From contig CAUYUJ010019379.1 of the NCBI GenBank assembly GCA_963575745.1, forward strand, positions 10,001 through 74,000: a stretch of DNA of 64,000 nucleotides, given 5' to 3'. This document shows, piece by piece, positions 1 through 12,393 of this stretch. A program made the position numbers and the translations under genes. The DNA is from Prorocentrum cordatum (lineage: Eukaryota > Sar > Dinophyceae > Prorocentrales > Prorocentraceae). How positions within the stretch are numbered: position 1 is the first letter of the stretch; the number at the start of each line of letters is the position of its first letter. The notes beneath the pieces are model-generated. The model worked only from the letters and a program-made list of their open reading frames with translations, was not told the DNA's origin and searched no databases.

Positions 1-99
1 CGTGCAAACGCCCCCCGCCGCCCCCCTTAGAAGTGCTGGAGCCACAGAATCGCCTGAGACATCCTCAACATCAGTGTGTGTGTGTGAGTCATCTGATGA

Positions 100-365
100 G
101 TGGACCTGACAGAGCGTAGTGAGTGTAATGAGTACAAGTATGAATGAGTCTGATTGATGAGTGCGTGTAAGTGATGAATGAGTCTGAGTGAAACTGAGCA
201 TGAGGGAGTCTGAGTGGTGATTGAGTCTGATTGATGAGTGAGTCTGCTTGATAAGTGAGTCTGAGTGATGAGTGAGTCTGATCTGAGTGATGAGTGGGTC
301 TGAGTGATGACTAAGTCTGAGTGATGAGTGATTCTGCCTGATGAGTGAGTCTGAATGGTGAGGTG
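100..365. repeat. Degenerate minisatellite, about 17-bp unit
   Basis: Imperfect head-to-tail copies of a unit close to GAGTCTGAGTGATGAGT fill this stretch, with frequent one- or two-base changes. The flanks at 1-99 and 366-500 show nothing I recognise. Confidence 0.85.
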
Positions 366-499
366 GGTTGGTGTTCCTTCTTCCGGCGCGGTCAGAATCA
401 GAGTATAGGGTAGTCGTTTGGTGAGAAGCCGAGAAGAGGAGGAGGGGGAGGAGGTGTGTTCTTCCTTCCGGCGCGGTCACGAATAATTCCGCCAGCCCT

Positions 500-1330
500 A
501 AACGACCTCGTCATTTATCGCAGAATGGTTTCGCTGGCCTTAGAGCCGTCAGTTCTGGGGGTAGACAACTGAAAGAAAACCCTGGGCCTCTGGCTTTCTC
601 CGGGAAAAATGTTGCCGATGTCCTCCAAGATGCCCCAAACAGGGGCCCCGTAGCTTCTAAGAGAGGCCACGGAGCCCCGAAACGTTTCCAGAATGGCCCC
701 GACAGCGCCCAAAGATGGCCCAATAATTATTCGAGAGCATCACACGTTTAAAGATCCGAGATGGTCTTCATGATTGACTTTTGCGTCTGTTCAGGCTGAT
801 GCCGTGCTTCGATTTGACGGTTGCCCCGTCTTCGTTCCATTGCTTGTTCCTACGTTTCCTCGATCACAGTAGTTCGCACGGATCGTTTTTGGATGGGTTG
901 GTGGGGAGATTCGAAGCGTCAAGAAGCCCATCACGGCTACAACAGGATGAGGTGGCAAAGTCAAGTCACAACGCGTTTCGTGTACGGAAACGAATTGACC
1001 GGGGGAGTGTTTTGGGCAAACGTATGTCGGGTTGTGTTGATGTCTATTAGTTCGCGTGTGTTTAGGATTTGTCACGCTTCCTGTCAACATGGCAGGATCC
1101 GCGAGGCTTGAAAAAGGGAGGCAGCACAGGGGAGGAGCCGGCTGAAATTGCACGCGGGCAATGCAAACGCCATTTGTGCACCCAAAAACTCACACGTTGT
1201 TGTAAGAGACTTGTTGTGACCCAAGACACGCTTGGACCCAGATCAGTATCAGCAGCGTGCTGCGCATAGCTGGCCTACGCTTCACCCGCGCGCCTCACCG
1301 GCGGAACTCGATACCAGATTAGCGTGAAGA
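500..1330. other. Unassigned stretch with short pieces of known repeats
   Basis: No coding potential that I trust. Bases 640-725 resemble the dispersed GGCCCCAAGATGG / CCAAGAGG sequence family seen again near 4.6, 13.5, 17.4 and 33.5 kb. Bases 891-926 match the joined flanks of the family L insertion sites near 4.4 and 14.0-15.3 kb and look like an unoccupied site. Confidence 0.5.
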
Positions 1331-1558
1331 GTTGTGAACAACGCTTTGCGACAAATCTGAAAACTCACCACCCACCAAACGACCCCAACCCAACCCGAAG
1401 GCTTCAATTTTCCCTCCATTTCCAGTGGGGGGGGTCGGGGAACATTGAAAAAACACATGGAACCCGTACCCCCCAAACACGAAATTCGGATCAAATTCGG
1501 GTCTTCGGATTGGGTTGGGGTGGTCTGGTAGGTAGTCAAAAACGTCGCCTGCATCACA
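1331..1558. mobile_element. Short inverted-repeat element (MITE-like), about 225 bp
   Basis: The left arm carries ACGACCCCAACCCAACCCGA and the right arm, read on the opposite strand, carries ACCACCCCAACCCAATCCGA. The similarity runs about 35 bases in each arm. The interior holds no ORF with plausible function. Inferred to be a non-autonomous DNA transposon or other foldback repeat; no clear target duplication was found. Confidence 0.55.
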
Positions 1559-1677
1559 CAATCTGTTGCGGCTCAGACATTTGGTGAGTCTACGCTTCCT
1601 CGCCGCAGCGTCCCTGCTTCACTGGCACGCCTAGTGTCTGCGATGCCGACGGCGCACACGGGCGCGACCCCTGAAAA

Positions 1678-3095
1678 TTAGCCCGGCGAAGGACCCAACC
1701 ATATGCAGTTGTGAGTGCCGCAATTCTGAATATCTTCTTCGGTGCTCCCCTATGGGGCCACGAAGCGCTGCACTGGGTGGGTGAAACGCAGGGAGCAAGG
1801 GCTGTGCTCGGTGGTGGCTGACGCATGCGGGCGGTGCCACTGGGACCTTCGGTGGAGCCCCCTTATGGGGCCACGAAACGCTGCTGTACTGGGTGGGCGA
1901 AACGCAGGGAGCAAGGGCTGCGCTGGGTGGTGGCTGACGCATTCGGCCGGTGCCACTGAGACCTTCGGTGGAGCTCCCTGTGGGGCCACGAAACGCCGTA
2001 CTGGGTGGGTGAAACGCAGGGAGCAAGGGCTGTACTGGGTGGTGGCGGACGCATGCGGGCGATGCCACTGGGACCTTCGCTGGAGCCCCCTATGGGGCCA
2101 CGAAGCGCTGTATTGGGTGGGTGAAACGCAAGGGGCAAGGGCTGTGCTGGGCGGTGGCTGGCGCATGCGGGCGGTGCCAGTGAGACTTTCGGTGGAGCTC
2201 CCTATGGGGCCACGAAGCGCTGTACTGGGTGGGTGAAACGCAGGGAGAAGGGAGAGGAGGGCCACGAAACGCTGTACTGGGTGGGGGGGGGACGCATGCG
2301 GACGGTAGACCTGGAACCTTCGGTGGAGCTCCCTATGGGGCCAAGAAACGCTGTACCGGGTGAGTGAAACGCAGGAGGAGGGGGAGGAGGGCCACGAAAC
2401 GCTGTATTGGGTGGGGGAAACGCATGCGGACGGTAGACTGGGAACCTTCGGTGGAGCTCCCTATGGGCCACGAAACGCTGTACTGGGTGGGGGGGGCGCA
2501 TGCGGACGGTAGACCTGGAACCTTCGGTGGAGCTCCCTATGGGGCCACGAAACGCTGTATTGGGTAGGTGAAACGCAGGGAGGAGGGGGAGGAGGGCCAC
2601 GAAACGCTGTACTGGGTGGGGGGGACGCATGCGGACGGTAGACCTGGAACCTTCGGTGGAGCTCCCTATGGGGCCACGAAGCGCTTTACTGGGTGGGTGA
2701 AACGCAGGGAGGAGGGGGAGGAGGGCCACGAAACGCTGTATTATGTAGGGGGGGGACGCATGCGGACGGACCTGGAATCTTCGGTGGAGCTCCCTATGGG
2801 GCCACGAAACGCTGTCCTGGGCGTGGGGGGACGCATGCGGGCACCCCCACTGAGGCCTTCGGTGGAGCTCCCTATGGGGCCACAAAACGCTGTGCTGGGC
2901 GTGGGGGACGCATGCGGTCCCCCCCACTGGGGCCTTCGAAACGCTGCCCTGAGCGTGGGGGACGCATGCGGCCTTCCCCTACTGGGGCCTTCGGTGGAGC
3001 TCCCTATGAGGCCACGAAACGAATCAGCCATGGCGATGCCGATGATGACGATGACGGTGACGGTGACGGTGACGGTGACGGTGATGGTGATGGTG

Positions 3096-3151
<56 letters not shown>

Positions 3152-3158
3152 CATGATC

Positions 3159-3208
<50 letters not shown>

Positions 3209-3250
3209 CATCATGATGATGATGATGATGATGCTGATGATGATGATGAC

Positions 3251-3341
<91 letters not shown>

Positions 3342-3484
3342 GGAGGATGGGGGTGAGCTGAGACATGCGGAGAGCAAAGGCAAGGATGGGGGAGGAGGGA
3401 GGAGGAGGAGAGGAGGAGGAAGGAGGTGGGACGCGGGGCGCTGTTTCTTCAAAACGAGGACCCAACACCACAGGATGGTTGGGA
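1678..3484 (+). repeat. Composite repeat A, copy 1 (L end, tandem array, GAT tract, R end)
   Basis: Order: an L module (1680-1742, starts AGCCCGGCGAAGGACCCAAC); a tandem array of about 85-115-bp units each carrying TATGGGGCCACGAAACG (1745-3010); a GAT microsatellite (3033-3342); a purine-rich spacer; and an R module (3426-3484, with GAGGACCCAACACCACAGGA). The same L and R ends bracket the same array, inverted, at 37735-38342, and a third partial copy lies at 23745-24190. Long open frames across the array exist only because the unit lacks stops. I infer a dispersed element that carries its own tandem array. Confidence 0.75.
3033..3342. repeat. GAT microsatellite, about 310 bp
   Basis: Almost pure GAT/ATG repeats, preceded by GGTGAC repeats. 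It lies inside composite repeat A. Its frames translate to poly-Asp, poly-Met or poly-Ile and are not genes. Confidence 0.95.
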
Positions 3485-4344
3485 ACAAGTTCATGTTAAG
3501 GCTTCCTTCCTGCTGCAGACGACGTGGGATCAGAAGGATCAAGGAGGAGGCAGCCAACCGAGGTCGCTGTGAGGAGTTCGACGCTCGGAGTCGTGTTCGA
3601 GACTGACGCCGGCATCCATTTTTCCAAAGTCAATGTCTGAGTTTGGCCAGTGTTGCCCAGAAGCTTGCGAGCTGAGTGGTGATCGGGCGCGGATAATCCG
3701 CAGCCACGTTCCACGTTCGCCGTTGAATTGTCGTGTTTTGCGTACAGGCGGGTGCTCCTCCTGCCCTGGGCCACACGGCCGTACGGAGACGGTGCGATCA
3801 TGAGACGAGTGTAGTGTATGCATGGACGTAGGCGAGCCTTGACGAAAACGCCTGCTCAGCTCTCTCGTGATTGGGCGGCTCGGTTGGCATTCTGCGGAAA
3901 CGCGCCACAAGATCTGGGGCCCACAGGAGCCTCAAGCTCCCGAACGCCCCCGAACGCCGTCGGCGTCGAGCACGAGCTCTCCGGGCGCATTTGCACAGCG
4001 ACGGTGGCACATCTGAGCGAGGAGCGCACTACTCAGCGACCACAATGGGTGTGGTTACGCAAGGACGTGGTTTGCGATCTGCGTCGTGGGGGCGTGGGGG
4101 GCGTCACCTCGCCCTCGTCGGGCCTCGTCGAGGCGCGGTGGAGGACTCTGTCGACGTCTTCCCCCGCGCTGCAGACCACACCCTGCGCAAACCACATTCT
4201 TAGAGTCGCCGAACTATGAATTGTAATGTTCCCACTCAGGCATCAGAGAGCACGACAGCAGCATTCGGCTGCGTCAGATCTTCGGCACATCCGCTTGATA
4301 GCATTCGCCCGCGCCTGATCTTGAGCTTGATGGTAGCTTTCAGT
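3485..4344. other. Unassigned, no recognised gene
   Basis: Open frames up to 133 codons exist (for example 3818-4219, plus), but the peptides show no motif I recognise and overlapping frames on both strands are equally open. I treat them as chance in GC-rich DNA. Confidence 0.4.
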
Positions 4345-4800
4345 TACAGTATATATGAAGCAATGTGGTATTGTTGACGCTTCGCGTATCCCAGCCAGCG
4401 TCCCTGGCATGTGCATACGCCACTGCGGCCAATTTACATCGTACCGCGCCCCGGACGTTGTGCCCGCTCCCTGTCCCTCGCCTTGGAGCCGCGAACCAAA
4501 AAAGTATCCCAGCCAGCCCATCCAGGAACAGTGCTCAGGGGAGTTGCCGTTATTGAGGCAGCATGGCACCATCTGGGGTTTGTTGGGCCGCCTCTTGAGG
4601 GCATCTTAGAGGCCTCTTGGGCAGCTTGGGGGCCGTTTGCCAGCTCTTGGGGGGGGGGGGTCTTGGAGCGTTTTGGGGTGTTCTTGAGGGCCTCTTGGGT
4701 GACGCTCGGGGCCTGGTAGGGGGCCTTTTTAGTGGCATCTTCGGAATTATTGGGGGCATACTCTTGGGGTACTCTTGGGAGCTTTTCGGGCCGTCTTGAG
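4345..4800 (-). repeat. Family L repeat with a 107-bp insertion between 11-bp direct repeats
   Basis: On the minus strand a CTCTTGG/CCAAGAG-type tandem region (about 4560-4800) is followed by CTGGATGGGCTGG and then by GCGAAGCGTCAACAAT. The two flank motifs are separated by an insertion (4397-4503) bounded by perfect 11-bp repeats GTATCCCAGCC at 4386-4396 and 4504-4514. A related flank pair at 891-926 lacks the insertion, and another near 14.0-15.3 kb carries a longer one. This fits a mobile insertion with target duplication. Confidence 0.6.
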
Positions 4801-5486
4801 GCCATCTTCGAGGCCCGCGAGTAAAACATGGGGCGGCGCACATGAGCTTCGCATCCACAGAGGGCCAAACTTGGCCCAGCACCTACGGAAAATCAGTAGT
4901 TGCCTCCTCATTGGGGCCATAGTGGACGCTCTAGCTTTCGGCGCCGCTCCCCCTCCAGACCCAGGGAGAAGCGGCAGAAGGAGGGGTGAAGCTTACCCTC
5001 CCACATTCCCACCCCCACTAACTCCTCACCCCCAGCCCGCCCTCCCACCACATTTTGTGGGTGCCTTCGGCAAGGAATGTGCCCAGGAGGCTTCACACCC
5101 TGGAGGATTCCTTGATCTGCGAAGTGCTGCGGCGACATCCATTGCCTATCCTCAGAGCGTGAATTACCTACCCCGCTTTCGCTTCCAGGCAAAACCAAGT
5201 CATACCACGCGCCTCCTCGTCAAGCGGCCTGACCAGTACAGGCCGTAGTTTGGCATCGCTTGGTATCTCTTGGAAGCGAGGGTGGTCAAAAGCGAGGTAG
5301 GTTTGTTTGCCCCCTATATCCACGATTGGAGCTCCGCCAGCTTCCAGACCCTGGGTTCCTCATCCCAACGGTTCTTCATCCACTGCCCTCACCGCGCGCC
5401 GCGGCTGCGCGCGTGGCCCGTGGACCCCAGGAGCATGAGCGTCGCCCGTTTTGGGGTGCTCGCTCCTGGGGGTCCCGCTCGCGCGA
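4801..5486. other. Unassigned, no recognised gene
   Basis: Mixed GC-rich sequence with pyrimidine tracts. I see no domain, repeat family or RNA gene here. Confidence 0.4.
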
Positions 5487-5506
5487 TGCATGATGATGAT
5501 GATTTT

Positions 5507-5541
<35 letters not shown>

Positions 5542-5735
5542 GAATAAGAATAATAATAAGAAGAAGAAGAAGAAGAATAAAAAGAATAATAATCATAATC
5601 ATAACAATAATAATAGTAATAATAATTATAGTAGTAATAATAATAATACTAATCATAATCATAATACGAATAATAAGAAGAAGAATAACAAGAAAAAGAG
5701 TAATACTAATACGAATAACAATAATACGAGGGCGC
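5487..5735. repeat. AAT/AAG microsatellite, about 250 bp
   Basis: Interrupted AAT repeats with AAG patches. One of the few AT-rich simple repeats in the window. Confidence 0.95.
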
Positions 5736-5898
5736 TTGCGCCCGCGAGTATTAAACATTGCCCTCGCCGTGTGCAGCACCCGAAACTCAGCACAGGCAGG
5801 GGCGGCCATCCGCAGCCGTCGGGAGCCGGTGCGGACGCTAGCCCGGGGAGCGCGACGCCCATGAGGTGCGCCTCGCAGGCCAAGGTACCCCCCCCCCG

Positions 5899-6009
5899 CC
5901 ATCCCTGCAGAGTGGCTGTGCAAAGAGGTCGCGGGCCGCCCGCGCATGGATGTAAGCCACCTCAGCCCATCCCTGCAGAGTGGCTGTGCAAAGAGGTCGC
6001 GGGCCGCCC
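5899..6009. repeat. Tandem duplication, 68-bp period
   Basis: The block beginning CCATCCCTGCAGAGTGGCTG recurs 68 bases later and ends in GCGGGCCGCCC both times. The second copy abuts a truncated family D element. Confidence 0.85.
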
Positions 6010-6011
6010 TT

Positions 6012-6090
6012 GAGGAGCATCCTTGCTCATATGGTGAAAAAACCATGCACGAAACCGAAAAAAACACAGGGAATGGACGTCCGAGCGATG
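6012..6090 (-). mobile_element. Family D inverted-repeat element, truncated copy
   Basis: Read on the minus strand it starts CATCGCTCGGACGTCCATTC and runs through the conserved interior to GGATGCTCCTC, then diverges. The far inverted end is missing. Full copies lie at 25901-26021, 42664-42784 and 44344-44466. Confidence 0.8.
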
Positions 6091-7185
6091 GCCAGAACCA
6101 CCTCAGCCCGTCCGTAGACATTTGTCTCTAGTTGTTTGTTTTCGGCGCAGCGTTCCGCGTCTGCGGTCGGCATTGCAATCCAAGATTGGGTTCAATACTA
6201 GTGGTCGATCCCTGCGCTACGGAGAAAACGTGGGAATGGATTCAGAGAAAGCACTGCTTCATATTGAACGGTTGTTTACGGTCCAAAACATGAACACACT
6301 CATTCGCTTCGACCCCCTCTCGTTCCATATTCGAGGGCTGGTGATTCTCTGACCACGGCGCGAAGGCGAGGCGTTCGCAATTGCTTGTTTGCGACAGGCA
6401 GGACGTAGACGCAGTGTTCACAAAGAGTTGACCATGTTCGGCACTGGCCTGTTCCGCCCACCATGAAAAGAGAGCAGCTTGGGCGCAAGAAGCAGAAGGG
6501 CGACGGGGGCCAGGGGCAGTCGGGGTTAAATTCGAAGGGGAAGGGAGTTCTACATGGCCTCGCTTACCTAGAGTAAAGAATGAGAGCTCAATGAAGGGAG
6601 TCCCCGCTTGGCATGCAGCAAGCATGCAGCAACCATTGCCCTTATCAGTGCCATGGTTCTCCACGTGGGAGCAAGACAAGGAGGCGTGGATCATGGAAGA
6701 GATATCGCCTCTCATATGATGCAGACTTCCTCGCGCGGCACGAATACGAGCGGGCCGGCAGCTTTTACACACGAATGTTTTTCGTGACGTTCCCTAAACG
6801 AATTTGGGAACGGATGGTTTAGCACAGCATTGGCATTGGCCCCCCGATTCGTCGACATTGGGTGTGGCATCTCATTTGGTCAACATTGGCCCTGGCCCCC
6901 TGGACTCGTCTACACCAAGCCCGACTCGTCTGCACCAAGTCAACTCTACACGACTGTCAGCTTGTAGTTAGCAAATGATGGCCCCACCCCAGGGGCTGAC
7001 GAACACGTCCTGCGGGGCACGAAAAAATTGTTTTACTCAGGCGCGCCAGGGGATCCTCGCGGGTGCCGCCGAGGGGATCGTGCACCCCCCTTGTACGGCA
7101 GTTTCAAAGCGATCGCCTGTCGCGTAGTTGGTATAGTGGTCGTATATATCCGAGGCGAAGATTTCCTCCTCTCAGGCTGATTAAG
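6091..7185. other. Unassigned; contains a degenerate ATTGGCCCC minisatellite
   Basis: No gene recognised. Bases 6826-6960 contain repeats of an ATTGGCCCC / TCGTCGACATTGG type that recur at about 8230-8370, suggesting one minisatellite family at two sites. Confidence 0.45.
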
Positions 7186-7189
7186 CCAG

Positions 7190-7211
7190 AGTCGTCGTCG
7201 CTGTCGTCGAT

Positions 7212-7250
<39 letters not shown>

Positions 7251-7512
7251 CGTCGCATCGTCGTCGTCGTCGGTCATCGTCGTCCGTCGTCGTTCGTCGT
7301 CGATGTCGTTGTCGTCGTCGTCGTCGTTGTCGACTGCAGCGGGACTCGCAGCGCAGCACCACCCCCCTTATGGGGCATCCGCAGTGCGCCGTCGTCCGTC
7401 GTCGCCGTCGCCGTCGTCGTCGTGGTCGTCGTCGACATATGCAGGACCCCGACCCCCCAGCACCCCCTTCCCCATGGAGCATCCGCAATGCGTCGTCGCG
7501 TGCCGCCTCCGC

Positions 7513-7562
<50 letters not shown>

Positions 7563-7565
7563 GGG
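7190..7565. repeat. CGT (GTC/TCG) microsatellite patches
   Basis: Three stretches of CGT repeats at about 7190-7335, 7378-7436 and 7505-7562, separated by short unique pieces, two of which share a CCCC(C)TTATGGGGCATCCGCA-like or CCCCATGGAGCATCCGCAA phrase. Frames through them give poly-Ser or poly-Arg only. Confidence 0.9.
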
Positions 7566-8750
7566 CAGGGGGGAGACAGGGAAAGAAGAGCCCTGTCCGC
7601 CTGCCTCTGCTGCTCCTCTCCCCTTCTTCCTTATCCTGTGTGTAGCCCTGTCAACACCGCCCGCTTGCTGAGGCGTTTTTGTCCCCCGCCCCTTTTTTTC
7701 CTGTCTGCAGCCATTTTGGTCCAACCGCCGTGCTATAACGGAGGCGTTGTTGTACCCCCCCGTTGAAGCTCAATCGCTGCTGGAAGTCAACCGATAGAAA
7801 TATTGCAGCTACAGCCTTTTTTTTTAAACGGCGAACGCAGCGAATTCCAACGGTTGCGGCTGCGATTGCGTGGCTGCGGGTGCGGCTGCGCGGCTGCGCT
7901 TGCGCGGCGGATCATTCAGTGAGCCAGAGTCACATTTGTTTTCTCTAGGGGGCGCAGGTAGGCTGGCAGCCACTGGCACTCGCCCTCGTGCCTCGTTTCC
8001 TTCGGTTCACCCAGAACGGCCAGAGAGGACGCGGTGTCCCTCCTTGCGGGGACTCTTCGAACTTGCGTCGCGCTTGTCGCCCTCCTGCTGTTGCCGGGTG
8101 TCGGCGCTTATCACCGGCGCCGCCGCAGTGTGTTTCCATTTGGCGGGTGCCCCCCCCCTGCGAATCGCTCGAGCAGAAAAACAATGTGTTTCACGCGCCC
8201 CGCTTGGTTCTGTCAATCACAAGCTGACATGAAATTGGCCTTCCGCCACGTCTGTGCTGGCCCTCCCGTCGAACTCTGCATTGGCCCCCCGTCGAAATCG
8301 ACACTGGCCCCCGCTGAAGACTGCAGTGGCCCCTTCGCGCCAAATCTATATTGCTCCCCCGCTGCACCCTACCCCCATGCCAGCTATAAGTTGAAGTAGA
8401 CGCGGGGCCCCCATTTCAAATTTACAAAATTGAATCGGACCTTGTAATGTCCATCGTCGTTACCGTCGGCGTCTTGGTCATCATCGGCGCGTGTCCTCGT
8501 CGTGGTCGTCGACGTCGCAATCGTGGCCGTCGTCGCCCCTACTGTCGACGTAGCCGTCGTCATCGTCGACGTTTTCGTCGTTGCTGGAGATGGGCGTCCG
8601 CGTCGACGCCGTTAGTGCTGGCCGATCGATCGAGATTCAAAGCTCGAGGAAGTTTTCCTATATTTTTTATGTCCGTGGGACGTTTGGGGGCCCAGGCCAC
8701 CCTGAAATGGATGGACCCAGGGCGAAATACACAGAAATGATGAGGTAGTT
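7566..8750. other. Unassigned; degenerate CGTCGT tract at 8450-8600
   Basis: No gene recognised. Contains a minisatellite of TTGGCCCCCCGTCGAA type (8230-8370), a degraded CGT tract (8450-8600), and a leader-like string GCAGCCATTTTGG at 7708-7720, which I judge weak. Confidence 0.45.
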
Positions 8751-10638
8751 CGTTCGAGGATTTCGGTAATTCGCCCAGCCATGGCGCAACGAATCAGTAA
8801 GATTAGCACGCAGCTTCGCCAACAAACAGTTGTTTTGTTTAGTCGTTGCTTTATGCCGCCACACCGCGAGCCTTTTTTGGGAGTTTTGGATGCAGTTTTC
8901 CAGGGGGCGTTGTCGTAGAAGCGTCGTGGCCCAAGCCGCAACAGCCCCCGGACAATTGCACGATCAGCGGCTCTTACGGCGGCTACGAAAGTGGGTCAAG
9001 GCAATTCCACGGCGGTGCATTCAGCGGTTCCCACGCCATGGCCCCCGTCACACGTTCAGTTCCCGCGGTAATTTAAAATTCAGGACATTGGCGCAGCGTT
9101 TCCGGGTTTACGGAGTTCCCTCGGTTCTGATGACGGTGGCCACGGCAGCCCCGCAGAATAATTCTAAAGCCCCCACAGCAATTTCCGTCAGTTGTGCTTG
9201 CAGTTTTGACATCGGCTCCGAGAGCGTTCCCACGGCAGCAGTTCTGGCGGTGACCCCCGTGGCAAATTTGATAATTCAGGCGGCAATAGCCCCGAAAACG
9301 AACGAACCCGTTACGGCAGTTCCGAGAACGGATTATTTTGCAGCGGCGCCTACCCCGGCAGCAGATTCGGCAACAGTTTAAATGGCGGCCCGCCCCGGCA
9401 GTTGTTCCAACGGCAGCCCCAGCAATTGTTTTTGTTTTATTCGACGTCTTTTGCACCGACGAGAGGAAGTAATGCATGCACGGCATACACAGTGCGGATA
9501 ACAATGTGAATGTATTAGGTTTTGAAGAAATCGCCGATTATATATTGAGCCTGGCGCAAAGACCAAGGTAACTTGCGAGCGGGTCGCGGGTCGCAAGTTT
9601 GGTTGTGAAAGGAACCCGTCGCAAGCGACGCATTCTTGTGAAAGGAAAATGTGACAGGGGGGTGCAGGTGGGTCGTGGATGGGCCGCGGGTCGAATCGCA
9701 AGCAGGTCACGGGTAGGTAGCAAATATCTCCAGGCGAGCGCGTGGTCGCTGCCTTCACAACACTTGCTCGGTCCGATAATCGCCCGAGAGGCCCTTAGAA
9801 GCTCCTTTTCCCGCTCTTCGAAAACAGAATCTCCGACAGGTCCGTCGCCTTGCCAGGCAACGCAACGGCAGCGGCACCAAACATTGGTCCGTTCGGGAAA
9901 GAAATATAAGAGATCGGATGAAATTCGATGGCCGGCCCAGCGACAAACTGTGCTGACTGCCCCAGCGAGATTGACAAAATAACTCGTGCCAAAACATCTT
10001 CTCGACTCGAGCAAGCAACTCATGTTTTTGCGATGTTGACCGCACTTATGAAAGCAATATTGGCGTGGAGTGGCGCAAATAACCAGAAAGAAAATTGTAA
10101 TTTGCACGGGCCGAACGGGAGAACAACAATACCCATGCTGAATTTGCGGAAAGCGGGCTGGGGAATTTACAAAAGTTCGGACAGGTCAATGGCAAATGGA
10201 AAGAGAAAGAGAGAGAGAGATAATAAAACAGAGAATTGCCGTACTACCAAACTTCAAACGCGCGCGCACCGCAGAATTGCATCCACACATTTGCCGCGGT
10301 AGTGATGCATTTTTTATACTATTTTTCAAACAGCGGTGATAACGTGTGCACTGAGTCCTAGAGGTGATTTGGCGCGTAGTGTCCGTGAGCCTTCTTGTCC
10401 GCTAGCGGGCTTGGAAGTTTCATAGTTTGGATGGTTGTTTTTCGTTTCTGTCTTGCGCATCCTCTTCCTGGTCCTCTCCTGTGCCGATTGCTACTGTCAC
10501 TTACTAAACCAAGAATGCCAGTGGTACTTACTTGGGAACCCGTGTTAGTTGTTTTTGAAACCAATATTAAATGGAATTGAAACCAAGGTTGGCCGTTATT
10601 GAGAACCCAATTGGGTTATTGAAACTTGTGTTCTGTTA

Positions 10639-11040
10639 TTGAAACTTGTGCCGTTATACATAGATACGAAGCGGGTGTGGCAAATTTGGAAAGTGGGTAC
10701 GGAGCGGTGGATACGGACAACAATTGTTTTAATTGCCATACAACCAATATCAAAACCATGTCAGCTTTTGCGCATAAGTGATGTTGTGGGTTTGCGATGG
10801 AAGCCGTTCAGGCCCACATTCCTTCGGGAAAGCAATTTTTATGTAGCCTACGACAATCCGAACACCGATTGGGTTCACCTGCGTGTGGATCCCCATATTG
10901 CTTTGACGTTGGATCATGGAACCGCAGAATTTGTTTTAAAACGGTTTCATCCACCAAAAGCTTTGCTGTGTGGTATGTACATGCAATTTGATTTGTGTGT
11001 CGTGAAAAATGGTAATCGTATCTGTGAAAATAATGGATGA
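10639..11040 (+). CDS. Unrecognised 133-codon open frame in the AT-richer island
   Basis: This is the most protein-like frame of the island: mixed composition, no low-complexity run, with a segment NPNTDWVHLRVDPHIALTL near residues 72-90. I do not recognise the family. No upstream signal or neighbouring gene supports expression. It may be a chance frame or a relic of a larger decayed gene. Confidence 0.2.
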   Translation: MKLVPLYIDTKRVWQIWKVGTERWIRTTIVLIAIQPISKPCQLLRISDVVGLRWKPFRPTFLRESNFYVAYDNPNTDWVHLRVDPHIALTLDHGTAEFVLKRFHPPKALLCGMYMQFDLCVVKNGNRICENNG

Positions 11041-12293
11041 CATTATTGAGCCGTTGGTTACCACAAAATGCACGTTCATGATCATGCGTGTGCCGCCCTT
11101 CACGGGCCCTCTGAGGTTCTATCAAAAAAAAGAAAAGAAAAGCGCATACATGGATTCTACAAGCGCAATTACGTTTTACCTTCCCTCATTCTCTGTATCA
11201 CCATTATTTTTGAATGACAACGAATATTGGACATGCAAATGATGAATATGGTAGTGTCGGTTGCCACTATTTTTGCGGAAATCTTTTCGACATGCCTTGG
11301 TATCCTATCCAAGGTCGGAATCATTCTGGCCGAATGTTTATTCCTTGAGGCGCGTCGCTGAAATGGGACTATTCGGCACGATTCTCCTTATAGATACGTT
11401 GCATTCTTCTTATCGTTCTCCCCCCTGGAACCAAACTCGCGGCCTGGTTTAACTCGCGATCCGCTTGCCTGGAATCGGCCTTTCGGGTGGCAATTCCGGC
11501 GCATGCAAAGGCAGTTTGGGTGGTGTGCATGCAGCTACCAGGACCAGCCCTGGGGGCGGCGGTCCCGGTGTTGAGCCGAGCCCTGCTGCCTGGCCCTGCG
11601 GTTGGTTGTTTTGGTGGTGTTCCCGAAACCGGCCTATCGCGTGGTAGTTTCGGGCCGGGCACGGGTTTTGCCCCCGTTAGGCGTAGGCGCGGGTTTCGTC
11701 CCCGCGCCTCTTTTGCGCGCCCAGAATTCCCTTCCGAAACGTCGGTCGGAGAAGGGTTTGTGTGAAATCCCGAAGGCCACAACATGGTCTCTCAATGCGA
11801 TGCACTACACCATGTAAAACAGCGGTCGCCATGTCCGAGGCCGTCCACCCCCTGAAAGACGGGATATTGGATTTGCGGTCTTAGTTTCAGTATTTGGTAG
11901 CTTTTCGCTCGGGCTCAGCAGGACGGAAACAGCAAATTGATTGATGAATTCCATGGACACAGCAAATTTCCACCTTGCAAGTATTGATTTTCAGACCGAA
12001 TCTTTGTCCGATAGGGCCTGTGGGACATCGAAAACATTGTTTCCTAAATGGGCTATGTAAAGCCGGTGTCCATTGGGCATGTTTATAAAAAAAACCTCGG
12101 CATGTACGCGTTTTGTTTATATGAGCGAGATGTCCAGTCATGTAGTTCTCTGCCGGAGTAAGCGCCAAATTTTCCGATTTGAGGCGTTAGCCTCATTCTG
12201 AAACCGGCGAAAAATAAACTGAATGCGTAGGCGCACAATTCGACAATAAATTTCAAATGAATGATGCAAACAACAATTGTGCGCGTATTCTAT

Positions 12294-12393
12294 NNNNNNN
12301 NNNNNNNNNNNNNNNNNNNNNNNNNNNNNNNNNNNNNNNNNNNNNNNNNNNNNNNNNNNNNNNNNNNNNNNNNNNNNNNNNNNNNNNNNNNNN
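12294..12393. other. Assembly gap, 100 N
   Basis: Exactly 100 N, a conventional scaffold-gap length. Sequence on the two sides is not necessarily contiguous. Confidence 0.99.

Noticed and set aside
3033-3342. Long open frames of poly-Asp, poly-Met, poly-His and poly-Ser
   Set aside because: They are six-frame readings of the GAT microsatellite. The same holds for the GGA/TCC, TAC, ATC, GT, GAC and CGT tracts elsewhere.
7117-7170. tRNA-like A box (TAGTTGGTATAGTGGTCG)
   Set aside because: No B box or T arm at the right distance and no cloverleaf pairing; it could be a SINE head at best.
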